DNA of 13,730 nucleotides, taken from positions 1-13,730 of the forward strand of contig DHHG01000278.1 in assembly GCA_002403175.1 (NCBI GenBank). The letters run 5' to 3'. Made by a program: the position numbers and the translations under genes. Below the pieces are notes generated by a model, which did not search any database, had not been told where the DNA came from, and saw only the letters and a list, made by a program, of their open reading frames with translations. The DNA is from Syntrophaceae bacterium UBA4778. GTDB lineage: Bacteria; Desulfobacterota; Syntrophia; Syntrophales; UBA4778. Positions 1 to 6,689 of the stretch are shown in pieces (within the stretch, counting starts at the first letter, position 1; the number at the start of each line of letters is the position of its first letter).

Positions 1-134
1 ATGATGACAAGCTGACAACCAAGAGTCGCGGGGAGGGTGCTTACCGTAAAATTATTATTCTGCCGGCCAGGAAACCGGGCCAGCAACGGCAAAAGCGAGC
101 CCGAACGCAACAGGGGGAACGAGCAATTTCGTAA
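1..134 (+). CDS. KhpB/Jag-type RNA-binding protein, C-terminal tail (partial)
   Basis: Only the last 43 codons or so are present; the reading frame begins with the codon at position 3 and ends at the TAA at 132-134. The peptide starts DDKLTTKSRGEGAYRKIIIL and continues into a basic, Gln/Arg-rich tail. The run of a short acidic-basic segment, a Thr-Thr/Ser-x-Gly-Glu-Gly motif and a hydrophobic beta strand resembles the end of the R3H domain in KhpB (Jag, SpoIIIJ-associated protein). In that family the R3H domain binds single-stranded nucleic acid and the protein acts with KhpA in RNA binding. The neighbour supports the call: jag usually lies between yidC and mnmE, and mnmE follows here. The Jag and KH domains lie outside the window. 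The other frames in this stretch lack a comparable pattern. The call rests on a short motif plus gene order. Confidence 0.62.
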   Translation, partial: DDKLTTKSRGEGAYRKIIILPARKPGQQRQKRARTQQGERAIS

Positions 135-157
135 TTTCCTGAAAAATATCTAAAAGG

Positions 158-180
158 GGGCGAGTTACTCGCCCTTTTTT
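158..180 (+). terminator. Intrinsic terminator after the jag-like gene
   Basis: A perfect 7-bp inverted repeat, GGGCGAG (158-164) and CTCGCCC (168-174), encloses a TTA triloop and is followed directly by six T residues (175-180). The A-rich stretch just upstream (152-155) could pair with the T tract, so it may work in both directions. It lies 23 bases after the stop at 132-134 and before mnmE, so mnmE probably depends on readthrough or on a promoter between 181 and 236. Confidence 0.85.
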
Positions 181-236
181 AATTTGGGAGTCATTATTCC
201 TCGACCCATAAAAAAGGAAAACGGAAAATATATTCG

Positions 237-1619
237 GTGTTAGATCAGATCGATACCATAGCAGCCATTTCAACACCGCCGGGTATAGGTGGGATAGGAA
301 TCATTCGGGTGAGCGGCCCGTTGGTGGAGGATATTGCTCGCAATCTCTTCCATCCCAGAAAGCCGGTTGAAATTTTTGAATCGAGGCGGTTCTATCATGG
401 CGATATTGTCTCTATCGAAAATAAAAAAGTGATCGATGAAGTATTGGTTGTGCTTATGCGCAAGCCGAACTCGTACACCGGTGAAGACATTCTGGAGATT
501 CATTGCCATGGCGGTCCTGTTATTTTGCAGTCCATCCTTGGTGAAATACTGAAAGCAGGGGCCGGACTTGCCCGACCGGGAGAATTTACGGAACGTGCGT
601 TTCTCAATGGCCGATTGGATCTGGTGCAAGCCGAGGCCGTGATGGATATGATCTCAGCTAGAACGGATCAGGCTCTGGATCAGGCCGTTTCTTTACTGAA
701 GGGTCGACTTTCGGATCAGATGCGTGAACTGCGCTCAGCCGCACTGGATCTTCTGGCCGGTTGGGAAGTTCTGATCGATTTTCCAGATGAAGAAGATGCG
801 GAGGTCTCAAATTCCGATACTGTCCCCAGAATCGATAAGATCATTTGTGATATTAATAGCTTACTTTTAACTTATAGAGAGGGGAAGCTTCTCAGGGATG
901 GAGTGAGCACGGTGATAACCGGGAGGACCAATGTTGGAAAATCGAGTCTTCTGAACCGCATCCTGGAAGAAGAGCGGGCTATAGTAACGGCAATTCCCGG
1001 TACGACCAGAGATTTTCTTTCCGAAAGCATCAATATAAATGGGATCCCGATGACATTAACCGATACAGCCGGAATCAGGGAATCGGAAGATACAATCGAA
1101 CGCATCGGCATAAAGAAGGTCTGGGAAAAGCTGGAATCGGCTGATGCCGTAATTTTTGTTGTCGATGGAAGCACGCCCCTTGCGGATGAGGATCGGTCCG
1201 TAATGGAGAAGATCTGCGGGAAAAGCATTATTGTTGCGGTGAACAAGAAGGATTTGCCGCAAATTATATCGCGGGGGGAAATAGAGGATATTTTGCCCGG
1301 TGTCGAACTGGTAAGTATCTCGGCAAAATATGGGGACGGAATCGATAAGCTCAGGGAAAAATTGTACAGCCTGGCAGTGGGGAAAGAGGAGATAAACCGG
1401 AATAAAACCGTGATTTCCAATATCCGGCATAAGGATGCCCTGGAGAAAGCCCGGGAAAAACTTCTTCAAGCCAGGCAAAATATGATTAAAAAATTTTCAG
1501 CCGATGTTGTTGCTTGTGATCTCCGGGAAGCACTCGGATTTCTTGGAGAAATTGTAGGTGAGTCGACGAGGGAGGACGTACTGGAACGGATATTCTCCAA
1601 CTTCTGTATCGGAAAATAG
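237..1619 (+). CDS. mnmE: tRNA uridine-5-carboxymethylaminomethyl(34) modification GTPase MnmE
   Basis: MnmE acts with MnmG to install (carboxymethyl)aminomethyl groups on the wobble uridine of certain tRNAs, using GTP and a folate one-carbon donor. The 460-residue length is normal. The N-terminal folate-binding domain covers about residues 1-120. A helical domain follows, interrupted by a Ras-like G domain from about residue 222 to 380. Visible G motifs are G1 GRTNVGKS (229-236), the G2-region PGTTRD (254-259), G3 DTAG (276-279), G4 NKKD (336-339) and SAK (362-364). The diagnostic C-terminal CIGK (457-460) carries the functionally important Cys. G1 has Thr where Pro is more usual. The start is GTG at 237, because no ATG or TTG lies just upstream in frame. 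An AAGGAAA tract at 214-220 is farther away than ideal, so the exact start is less certain than the identity. Confidence 0.97.
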   Translation: MLDQIDTIAAISTPPGIGGIGIIRVSGPLVEDIARNLFHPRKPVEIFESRRFYHGDIVSIENKKVIDEVLVVLMRKPNSYTGEDILEIHCHGGPVILQSILGEILKAGAGLARPGEFTERAFLNGRLDLVQAEAVMDMISARTDQALDQAVSLLKGRLSDQMRELRSAALDLLAGWEVLIDFPDEEDAEVSNSDTVPRIDKIICDINSLLLTYREGKLLRDGVSTVITGRTNVGKSSLLNRILEEERAIVTAIPGTTRDFLSESININGIPMTLTDTAGIRESEDTIERIGIKKVWEKLESADAVIFVVDGSTPLADEDRSVMEKICGKSIIVAVNKKDLPQIISRGEIEDILPGVELVSISAKYGDGIDKLREKLYSLAVGKEEINRNKTVISNIRHKDALEKAREKLLQARQNMIKKFSADVVACDLREALGFLGEIVGESTREDVLERIFSNFCIGK

Positions 1620-1633
1620 CGGCTGGCGTCGCA

Positions 1634-1661
1634 GTGACAAGTGACGGGTAACGGGTGACAA
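1634..1661. repeat. Four tandem copies of a 7-base unit (GTRACRR)
   Basis: Four contiguous heptamers read GTGACAA (1634-1640), GTGACGG (1641-1647), GTAACGG (1648-1654) and GTGACAA (1655-1661). They lie 15 bases after the mnmE stop. A weaker partial match (GCGGGAC, 1662-1668) follows. Heptameric short tandem repeats of this sort are known from intergenic DNA in several bacterial lineages, for example the cyanobacterial STRRs. No function can be read from the sequence. Confidence 0.75.
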
Positions 1662-1665
1662 GCGG

Positions 1666-1739
1666 GACAGATTAGGTCTGTCACGCTGCAGGCGTGAGGT
1701 GATTTGGCTTCGGCATTAGCCGAAGATGCTTCATTTTTT
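1666..1739 (+). terminator. Three tandem hairpins ending in a T run; candidate mnmE terminator
   Basis: Three short perfect inverted repeats follow one another. The first is GACAGA (1666-1671) with TCTGTC (1677-1682). The second is TCACGC (1681-1686) with GCGTGA (1692-1697). The third is CTTCGGC (1708-1714) with GCCGAAG (1719-1725) around an ATTA loop. Hairpins one and two share two bases. The third is followed, after an 8-base gap, by TTTTTT at 1734-1739. The gap is longer than in a textbook terminator, although a small GAAG/CTTC stem (1722-1725 with 1729-1732) could form right next to the T run. Termination after mnmE is the likeliest role. Confidence 0.5.
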
Positions 1740-1801
1740 ATGTTGCTTATGCCCATAATCTATGTTAATTCGCTCCATCTTTTGGAAAGTATAGAAAATA
1801 A

Positions 1802-2632
1802 ATGGAAACTGAAGAACTGAATTGCTTAAACCATACTGCCCGGCAGATGAGAATACAAATCCTCCGGATGCTCCACTGCGCAAAGTCGGGACACACCGGC
1901 GGATCGCTTTCCGCAACCGATATCATCACCGCCCTTTATTTCCATCTTCTTCGGCACCGTCCCGACGATCCGTCCTGGCCCGAAAGGGACCGATTCGTCC
2001 TTTCTAAAGGGCATGCCGCGCCAGCATTATATGCCGCCCTGGCGATGACCGGTTATTTCGACCCGAAAGAGCTGATGACATTGCGACGCCTGAATAGCTG
2101 TTTGCAAGGTCATCCCGATATGCTCAAAACGAAAGGGGTCAATGCCTCTTCGGGATCTTTGGGACAGGGACTTTCTATTGCGAACGGTATGGCGATGGGT
2201 ATGCGGCTGGACGGGCTTGATTCGAACGTTTATGTTTTGCTCGGAGATGGTGAATTACAGGAAGGGCAGGTATGGGAGGCGGCAATGACCGCTGCCCACT
2301 ATCGTCTCGGAAAAGTTATGGCCATTGTCGATAACAACGGTCTGCAAATCGACGGAGCCGTTCAGGACATCATGGGAATCGAACCCCTTCCCGAAAAATG
2401 GAGAGCATTCGGATGGGATGTTCAGGTCATCGATGGCCATGATATGTCGCAGATTATTTCGGCGCTGCAATATGCGAGATCGAAAAAGATGGTTGATAAA
2501 CCTTCAGTGGTGATTGCGAAAACGGTCAAAGGGAAGGGCGTTTCCATTTTCGAAAACAAGGTGAAATATCACGGTACGCCCCCCAACGATGAGGAGCTCG
2601 CTCAGGCCCTGAAAGAACTTGGAGAAGCATAG
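1802..2632 (+). CDS. Transketolase, N-terminal subunit
   Basis: This is the thiamine-diphosphate pyrophosphate-binding half of a split transketolase. With the next gene it would move two-carbon ketol units between sugar phosphates in the non-oxidative pentose phosphate pathway, in the cytoplasm. It has 276 residues, typical of the stand-alone N-terminal subunit, against about 650 for the fused enzyme. The ThDP/Mg site is visible as GDGE (148-151) and, 27 residues on, NN (178-179). Active-site elements include GHTGGSLS (30-37), SKGHA (68-72, His71) and GHPD (103-106). The end, with a TVKGKGVSIFENKVKYHG-type segment and a short acidic helix, matches the family. The ATG at 1802 is the natural start; the only upstream purine tract (GGAAAG, about 1783-1788) is rather far away. 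The 3' end overlaps the next gene by one base, which suggests translational coupling. Confidence 0.95.
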   Translation: METEELNCLNHTARQMRIQILRMLHCAKSGHTGGSLSATDIITALYFHLLRHRPDDPSWPERDRFVLSKGHAAPALYAALAMTGYFDPKELMTLRRLNSCLQGHPDMLKTKGVNASSGSLGQGLSIANGMAMGMRLDGLDSNVYVLLGDGELQEGQVWEAAMTAAHYRLGKVMAIVDNNGLQIDGAVQDIMGIEPLPEKWRAFGWDVQVIDGHDMSQIISALQYARSKKMVDKPSVVIAKTVKGKGVSIFENKVKYHGTPPNDEELAQALKELGEA

Positions 2633-3567
2633 TGGAAGTTTTAGGAATCAGAGAGACATACGGCGAAGTTTTACTCGAGCTGGGCCGTTCCGATAACCGA
2701 ATCGTCGCCCTCGATGCCGATCTATCGGGATCGACTATGACCAAGCTCTTTGCCAAAGAGTTTCCTGATCGATTCTTCAATATGGGAGTTTCCGAGCAGG
2801 ATATGATCGGAACCGCAGCGGGTCTGGCGCTTTCCGGGAAGATTCCGTTTGTCAGTTCGTTTGCAATTTTTGCCACCGGGCGTGTCTGGGAACAGATCCG
2901 GCAAGCCGTTGCGTATCCTAAACTGAATGTTAAGATTGTTGCGAGCCATGGCGGAATCTGTGTCGGTGAAGACGGAGCCTCTCACCAGTCACTGGAAGAT
3001 GTTAGCCTGATGCGGGTAATCCCTCATATGACGGTAATTGTTCCCGCGGACGGTATCGAATTAAGAAGCATTATTAAAACAGCCCTCGATACTCCCGGTC
3101 CCTTCTATATCCGTTCATCGCGGATGAAATTCCCGATTATTTACCCGAACGGGACCTCTTTCCGGATTGGTCGGGGAGATATCCTTAGCGAAGGAACAGA
3201 TGTGACCGTTATTGCAGCCGGTCTCATGGTTTCCGAAGCGCTTAAGGCAGCCGACCTTTTGAAAGTGGAAGGGATATCCGCCCGCGTTGTCAATATGTCG
3301 AGCATCAAACCTATCGATGTAGATCTGATCGTGGACAGTGCCCGAAAAACAGGGGCGATTGTAACGGCCGAGGAACATTCGACGGTAGGAGCCTTGGGTG
3401 GCGCCGTTTGTGAAGTATTGGCCGAAAATCATCCGGTTCCCGTACGTATGCTGGGGGTCAGAGATCGCTTCGGCACATCCGGAACAGGTGCTGAGTTGCT
3501 TGCGCACTATGGTCTCAATGCAGCCAACATCGTAATGCTCGCAAAAGATCTCCTTTCCAAAAAATAG
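2632..3567 (+). CDS. Transketolase, C-terminal subunit
   Basis: This is the second half of the split transketolase, holding the pyrimidine-binding domain and the C-terminal domain. It has 311 residues, the usual size. The conserved Glu that activates the ThDP aminopyrimidine ring is in VSEQDM (Glu55). AGLALSGKIPFVSSFAIF (63-80) and SHGGICVGEDGASHQSLED (105-123) are classic transketolase segments, the latter carrying a conserved His (118). The C-terminal domain, from about residue 175, has a VIAAGLMVSEAL-type strand-helix and an EEHSTVGALGG segment that are also typical. The GTG start at 2632 shares its first base with the TAG of the N-terminal subunit. A GGAG at 2621-2624 gives suitable ribosome-binding spacing. 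The start/stop overlap should keep the two chains near 1:1. 1-deoxyxylulose-5-phosphate synthase is excluded by the split layout and by size. Confidence 0.95.
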   Translation: MEVLGIRETYGEVLLELGRSDNRIVALDADLSGSTMTKLFAKEFPDRFFNMGVSEQDMIGTAAGLALSGKIPFVSSFAIFATGRVWEQIRQAVAYPKLNVKIVASHGGICVGEDGASHQSLEDVSLMRVIPHMTVIVPADGIELRSIIKTALDTPGPFYIRSSRMKFPIIYPNGTSFRIGRGDILSEGTDVTVIAAGLMVSEALKAADLLKVEGISARVVNMSSIKPIDVDLIVDSARKTGAIVTAEEHSTVGALGGAVCEVLAENHPVPVRMLGVRDRFGTSGTGAELLAHYGLNAANIVMLAKDLLSKK

Positions 3568-3577
3568 AGTTCGTTTT

Positions 3578-3599
3578 TCAGGGAGCAGTGGCTCCCTGA
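3578..3599 (+). terminator. Strong hairpin after the transketolase pair (no T run)
   Basis: A perfect 9-bp inverted repeat, TCAGGGAGC (3578-3586) and GCTCCCTGA (3591-3599), encloses an AGTG tetraloop. It sits 10 bases after the transketolase stop. No T run follows on the + strand and none would follow on the - strand, so it is not a textbook intrinsic terminator. It may protect the 3' end of the transcript or assist termination. Confidence 0.45.
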
Positions 3600-3608
3600 C
3601 CTGCTGTC

Positions 3609-3636
3609 TTGACTTGCCCCGTATAATTGATATGAT
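3609..3636 (+). promoter_or_regulatory. Candidate sigma70 promoter for the histidine kinase gene
   Basis: TTGACT (3609-3614) and TATGAT (3631-3636) are separated by 16 bases, each matching the -35 or -10 consensus at five of six positions. Transcription would start near 3643, giving a leader of about 40 bases before the ATG at 3683. An overlapping TATAAT (3622-3627) has no -35 partner at proper spacing. The position after the transketolase hairpin fits a new transcription unit. Confidence 0.6.
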
Positions 3637-3682
3637 CCCCCCAACACTGAAAAATTTTTAATCACTTTGTAAATCCAATACT

Positions 3683-5206
3683 ATGGAAACATTTACACTC
3701 GCCATTATCAGCATTACTATCGCTGTCTCCCTCTGGGTCAGGAGAAAGAAGAGCCCCCTTTTTATCTGGTACTCAGCGCTTTGTCTGTCTCTTTTTTTAT
3801 TGGAGACGGGGCTTTTTTTTATGGAAATTTTTCCTTCTCCGTTCTGGACGGCTGTTCATTACTTAGGGGCTTTGGCCATTCCTCCTTTCAGCGTGGCTTT
3901 CAACAGGTACTTTCTCAATAATCGCCCTTTTTTATCCAAAAAGGCGATCGCGGTGACATGGATAGGTAGCGGGATTATCCTGTTTGCGTTTCTTACTCCG
4001 TTTTCGCAGATAATCCCTCATCTGGATATCATTCCTTATTTTTATATAGGCATTATTATTTTTTATTGCTGTGGCGTTCTTTTTTATTCAAAAAATTACA
4101 AAATACCGCACACGGATCGAATGAGAACGCGCTATATGCTGATCGCCTGTATCATTACAGCCATGCTCAGCCTTTCGGATCTCTTGTCTTACTTTGGATT
4201 TGCGTTGCCCCATCTTTCGGCGATGGCGGTTTCGGCCCTGCTCTATTTTATCCTGATCGTGATAACCTATCCGGAATTGCCCGAATTCTATGAAATTATG
4301 GCAAAGGCGCTCCTTATCTTCATTATCGTGCTTTTCACAGCCATTTTGTTTGTGATTATTATTGGATTGTTCTGGAGGGGGCCATTGCCGCCCTTGAATA
4401 CCATCCTGCTGGCATCTTTAATCATCGTGATCGCGAATGAGCCTTTCAAAATGGTCTTGAAACAATTAGTTAATTATTTTTTCCCCGAAAGCAGAGGGGT
4501 ATTTGCTTCCCTTTATGCATTTGACAAAGAGCTGGAGAGGGAAAAATCGATGTTGCTTTCCGAGATGGCCACCGGCTTGGCTCACGAAATTAGAAATCCA
4601 CTCGGTTCTATCAAAGGGGCAGCTCAATATCTGAGCAGCGATGCGAATGCTGAAAATCAGAAATTGCTCAACATCATCATAGAAGAAGTCGATCGCCTGA
4701 ACGGATCCGTGTCGCAGTTTCTCAATTACGCCAAACCCTATACGTTGAATAAGCAACCGCAATCAATCGAACCGCTCGTGCATAAAGCCATATCCATCAT
4801 CAAAGCCGATAATATTTCAGAAAATATCAAGATTGAAACCGAATTGAACACGGGTTTACCGCTGGTGGACATTGATGCCGAGCAAATGATGCAGGTGATT
4901 CTGAACATTGCAATTAACGCAGTCCAGGCCATGCCGGATGGAGGCATTTTAACCTTTCGAACAGCCAAGGTGGAGAATGACGAAGGAACATCCGTCGCCC
5001 TTTCCATCCGCGATACCGGACAGGGAATCCGGATGGAAGATTTGAAAAAGATCTTCAAACCCTTTTTTACGACCAAAAAGCGGGGGGTCGGCCTGGGTCT
5101 CGCACATTGTTTGCGAATCGTGAAAAAGCATGGAGGACGTATCCGGGTCAAGTCGATTCCGGGGCGGGGTAGCGTTTTTTATATTCGATTGACTGCTGTT
5201 GAGTAG
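3683..5206 (+). CDS. Multi-pass membrane sensor histidine kinase (NtrB/AtoS-like core)
   Basis: This is an inner-membrane kinase expected to phosphorylate the response regulator encoded next. The 507 residues split into an N-terminal membrane half and a cytoplasmic kinase half. About nine hydrophobic segments are visible, near residues 4-19, 27-47, 54-77, 87-107, 117-136, 150-171, 178-196, 206-230 and 237-252. The pattern recalls the 7TM sensor regions seen in other kinases, but it is not clearly one named family. The kinase core has the H box HEIRNPLGS with phospho-accepting His301, the N box NAVQAMPDGG (Asn412), the G1 box DTGQGI (444-449), an FFTTK segment and the G2 box GVGLGL (468-473). 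HEIRNPLGSIKGAAQ is typical of NtrB-like kinases. No PAS domain or large periplasmic loop is seen, so the signal probably comes from the membrane or from a ligand bound within it. No good Shine-Dalgarno precedes the ATG. Confidence 0.92.
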   Translation: METFTLAIISITIAVSLWVRRKKSPLFIWYSALCLSLFLLETGLFFMEIFPSPFWTAVHYLGALAIPPFSVAFNRYFLNNRPFLSKKAIAVTWIGSGIILFAFLTPFSQIIPHLDIIPYFYIGIIIFYCCGVLFYSKNYKIPHTDRMRTRYMLIACIITAMLSLSDLLSYFGFALPHLSAMAVSALLYFILIVITYPELPEFYEIMAKALLIFIIVLFTAILFVIIIGLFWRGPLPPLNTILLASLIIVIANEPFKMVLKQLVNYFFPESRGVFASLYAFDKELEREKSMLLSEMATGLAHEIRNPLGSIKGAAQYLSSDANAENQKLLNIIIEEVDRLNGSVSQFLNYAKPYTLNKQPQSIEPLVHKAISIIKADNISENIKIETELNTGLPLVDIDAEQMMQVILNIAINAVQAMPDGGILTFRTAKVENDEGTSVALSIRDTGQGIRMEDLKKIFKPFFTTKKRGVGLGLAHCLRIVKKHGGRIRVKSIPGRGSVFYIRLTAVE

Positions 5207-5250
5207 AGATAAAATATCTGGATGGTTACAGTAGTTTTTCTTGAATAGAA

Positions 5251-5279
5251 TTGACAGATGCAGCAATAAATAATACAAA
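5251..5279 (+). promoter_or_regulatory. Candidate promoter for the response regulator gene
   Basis: A perfect TTGACA (5251-5256) is followed after 17 bases by TACAAA (5274-5279), a four-of-six match to the -10 consensus. It lies in the 111-base gap between the kinase and regulator genes and would leave a leader of about 30 bases. It suggests the regulator, and perhaps purL after it, can be expressed apart from the kinase. Confidence 0.4.
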
Positions 5280-5317
5280 TACAGGTTGTAAAAACAGTTG
5301 ATTTCAAACGGTTTGTA

Positions 5318-6685
5318 ATGAAAAAGATTTTAATCGTCGATGATGAATTTAATATGCGCCTCGTCCTGGAGGCGATGCTCAAAAAGGAAGGATACAACGT
5401 TGCGTCTGCCTCGGACGGAGCAGAGGCGCTGAAGATCATCAGAGAGGATGAGATCAGTGTTGTGGTAACCGACCTCAAGATGCCAAAAATAGACGGCATG
5501 GAACTCCTTCGCCGAATCAGGGAGAATGATCCTTCTGTCCCCGTTATTATAATCACTGCCCATGGAACGGTAAGCAATGCGGTTGATGCCCTTAAACAGG
5601 GGGCATTTGATTACATCACGAAGCCTTTTGAACAGGACGATTTAAAAAATGTGATCAGCAAAGCTGTTAAAACAAGGGATCTTGACGAAAAAGAAATCAC
5701 GTCGGGAGCCCAGGATATAGATTGGTATGGAATTGTGGGCGAAAGCGAACAGATGGTCAAAGTTCGTGAATCAATCCAAACGGTTGCTCCTACCCAGACC
5801 ACGGTCCTGATCACGGGAGAGACGGGTACGGGGAAAGAATTGATTGCCCAGGCCGTCCACAAAAACAGCCGACGCAAGGACAACCCCTTTATCAAGATTA
5901 ATTGCGCCGCGATTCCGGAAAACCTTTTGGAAAGCGAGCTTTTCGGATATGAAAAGGGCGCTTTTACGGGAGCCGTCTATAAAAAACCGGGGCGATTTGA
6001 ACTGGCTCATAAAGGAACTCTCTTCCTGGATGAAATCGGAGAGATACCCAAGGCCATGCAGGTAAAGCTCCTTCAGGTTATTCAAGACCAGGAATTTGAA
6101 AGGGTTGGCGGCCTGAAGACGATCAAGGTGGATGTCAGACTGGTGGCCGCTACCAACCGTAATCTCTTGCAGGAGGTTAAGGAAGGGCAATTCCGGGAAG
6201 ATCTCTATTATCGTCTGAATGTCTTTCCGATCCAGATTCCGCCTTTGCGGGAAAGAACGGGGGATATTATGCCTCTCGTGGAACATTTTTTAGAAAAATT
6301 CAATCGCAAAAATGATTGTGCGGTGAATCAGATCGATCCTAAAGTTCAGGAACTCTTTTCCAGCTATAGCTGGCCGGGTAATGTACGGGAACTGGAAAAC
6401 TTGATCGAAAGGCTGATCCTGATTGCTAAAAATAATACGATTACCATCGAAGATATCCCTGATGAGATGAAATCGGCAACAGAATCACAGAGCGCTTTGC
6501 GCTATGACCTGAATGGAAAATCCTTTAAAGATGCCATTAAGGAGCAGACCGAAGAAGTTGAAAAGGGGATGATCATCAAAACCCTTGAGGAATGTGAAGG
6601 CAATGTGACCAGGGCTGCAAGCCAATTGGGTGTTAGCAGGAAGGGGTTGCAGCTCAAAATGATAAAGTACAATCTCAGAAAGTGA
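5318..6685 (+). CDS. NtrC-family sigma54-dependent response regulator
   Basis: This is a cytoplasmic transcription activator that, once phosphorylated, would remodel sigma54-RNA polymerase at -24/-12 promoters. At 455 residues it shows three domains. The receiver domain (about 1-115) has the acidic pair Asp8-Asp9, the phospho-acceptor Asp52 in TDLKMP, Thr80 and Lys102. The AAA+ domain (about 137-370) has Walker A GETGTGKE (167-174), the sigma54-contacting GAFTGA loop (214-219), Walker B GTLFLDEIG (233-241), arginines in PPLRERTGDI (309-318) and WPGNVREL (352-359). A Fis-type helix-turn-helix covers about 425-452 (GNVTRAASQLGVSRKGLQLK). All motifs appear intact. It follows its likely partner kinase by 111 bases. 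Its stop is only 4 bases before the purL ATG, so cotranscription with purine genes is possible, though no regulatory link can be shown. Its targets are unknown; no clear sigma54 promoter was seen here. Confidence 0.95.
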   Translation: MKKILIVDDEFNMRLVLEAMLKKEGYNVASASDGAEALKIIREDEISVVVTDLKMPKIDGMELLRRIRENDPSVPVIIITAHGTVSNAVDALKQGAFDYITKPFEQDDLKNVISKAVKTRDLDEKEITSGAQDIDWYGIVGESEQMVKVRESIQTVAPTQTTVLITGETGTGKELIAQAVHKNSRRKDNPFIKINCAAIPENLLESELFGYEKGAFTGAVYKKPGRFELAHKGTLFLDEIGEIPKAMQVKLLQVIQDQEFERVGGLKTIKVDVRLVAATNRNLLQEVKEGQFREDLYYRLNVFPIQIPPLRERTGDIMPLVEHFLEKFNRKNDCAVNQIDPKVQELFSSYSWPGNVRELENLIERLILIAKNNTITIEDIPDEMKSATESQSALRYDLNGKSFKDAIKEQTEEVEKGMIIKTLEECEGNVTRAASQLGVSRKGLQLKMIKYNLRK

Positions 6686-6689
6686 AACT

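Noticed and set aside
184..212. TTGGGA / CATAAA with 17-base spacing, considered as the mnmE promoter
   Set aside because: Each box matches only four of six positions, and the implied start would fall after the only purine-rich ribosome-binding tract.
872..1420. Long open frames on the - strand inside mnmE and other genes
   Set aside because: They lie opposite well-conserved coding sequence, have no ribosome-binding sites and show no recognisable protein motifs.
1703..1720. TTGGCTTCGGCATTAGC, considered as a sigma54 (-24/-12) promoter before transketolase
   Set aside because: The GG-to-GC spacing is one base too long for sigma54 and the bases form the arms of a hairpin.
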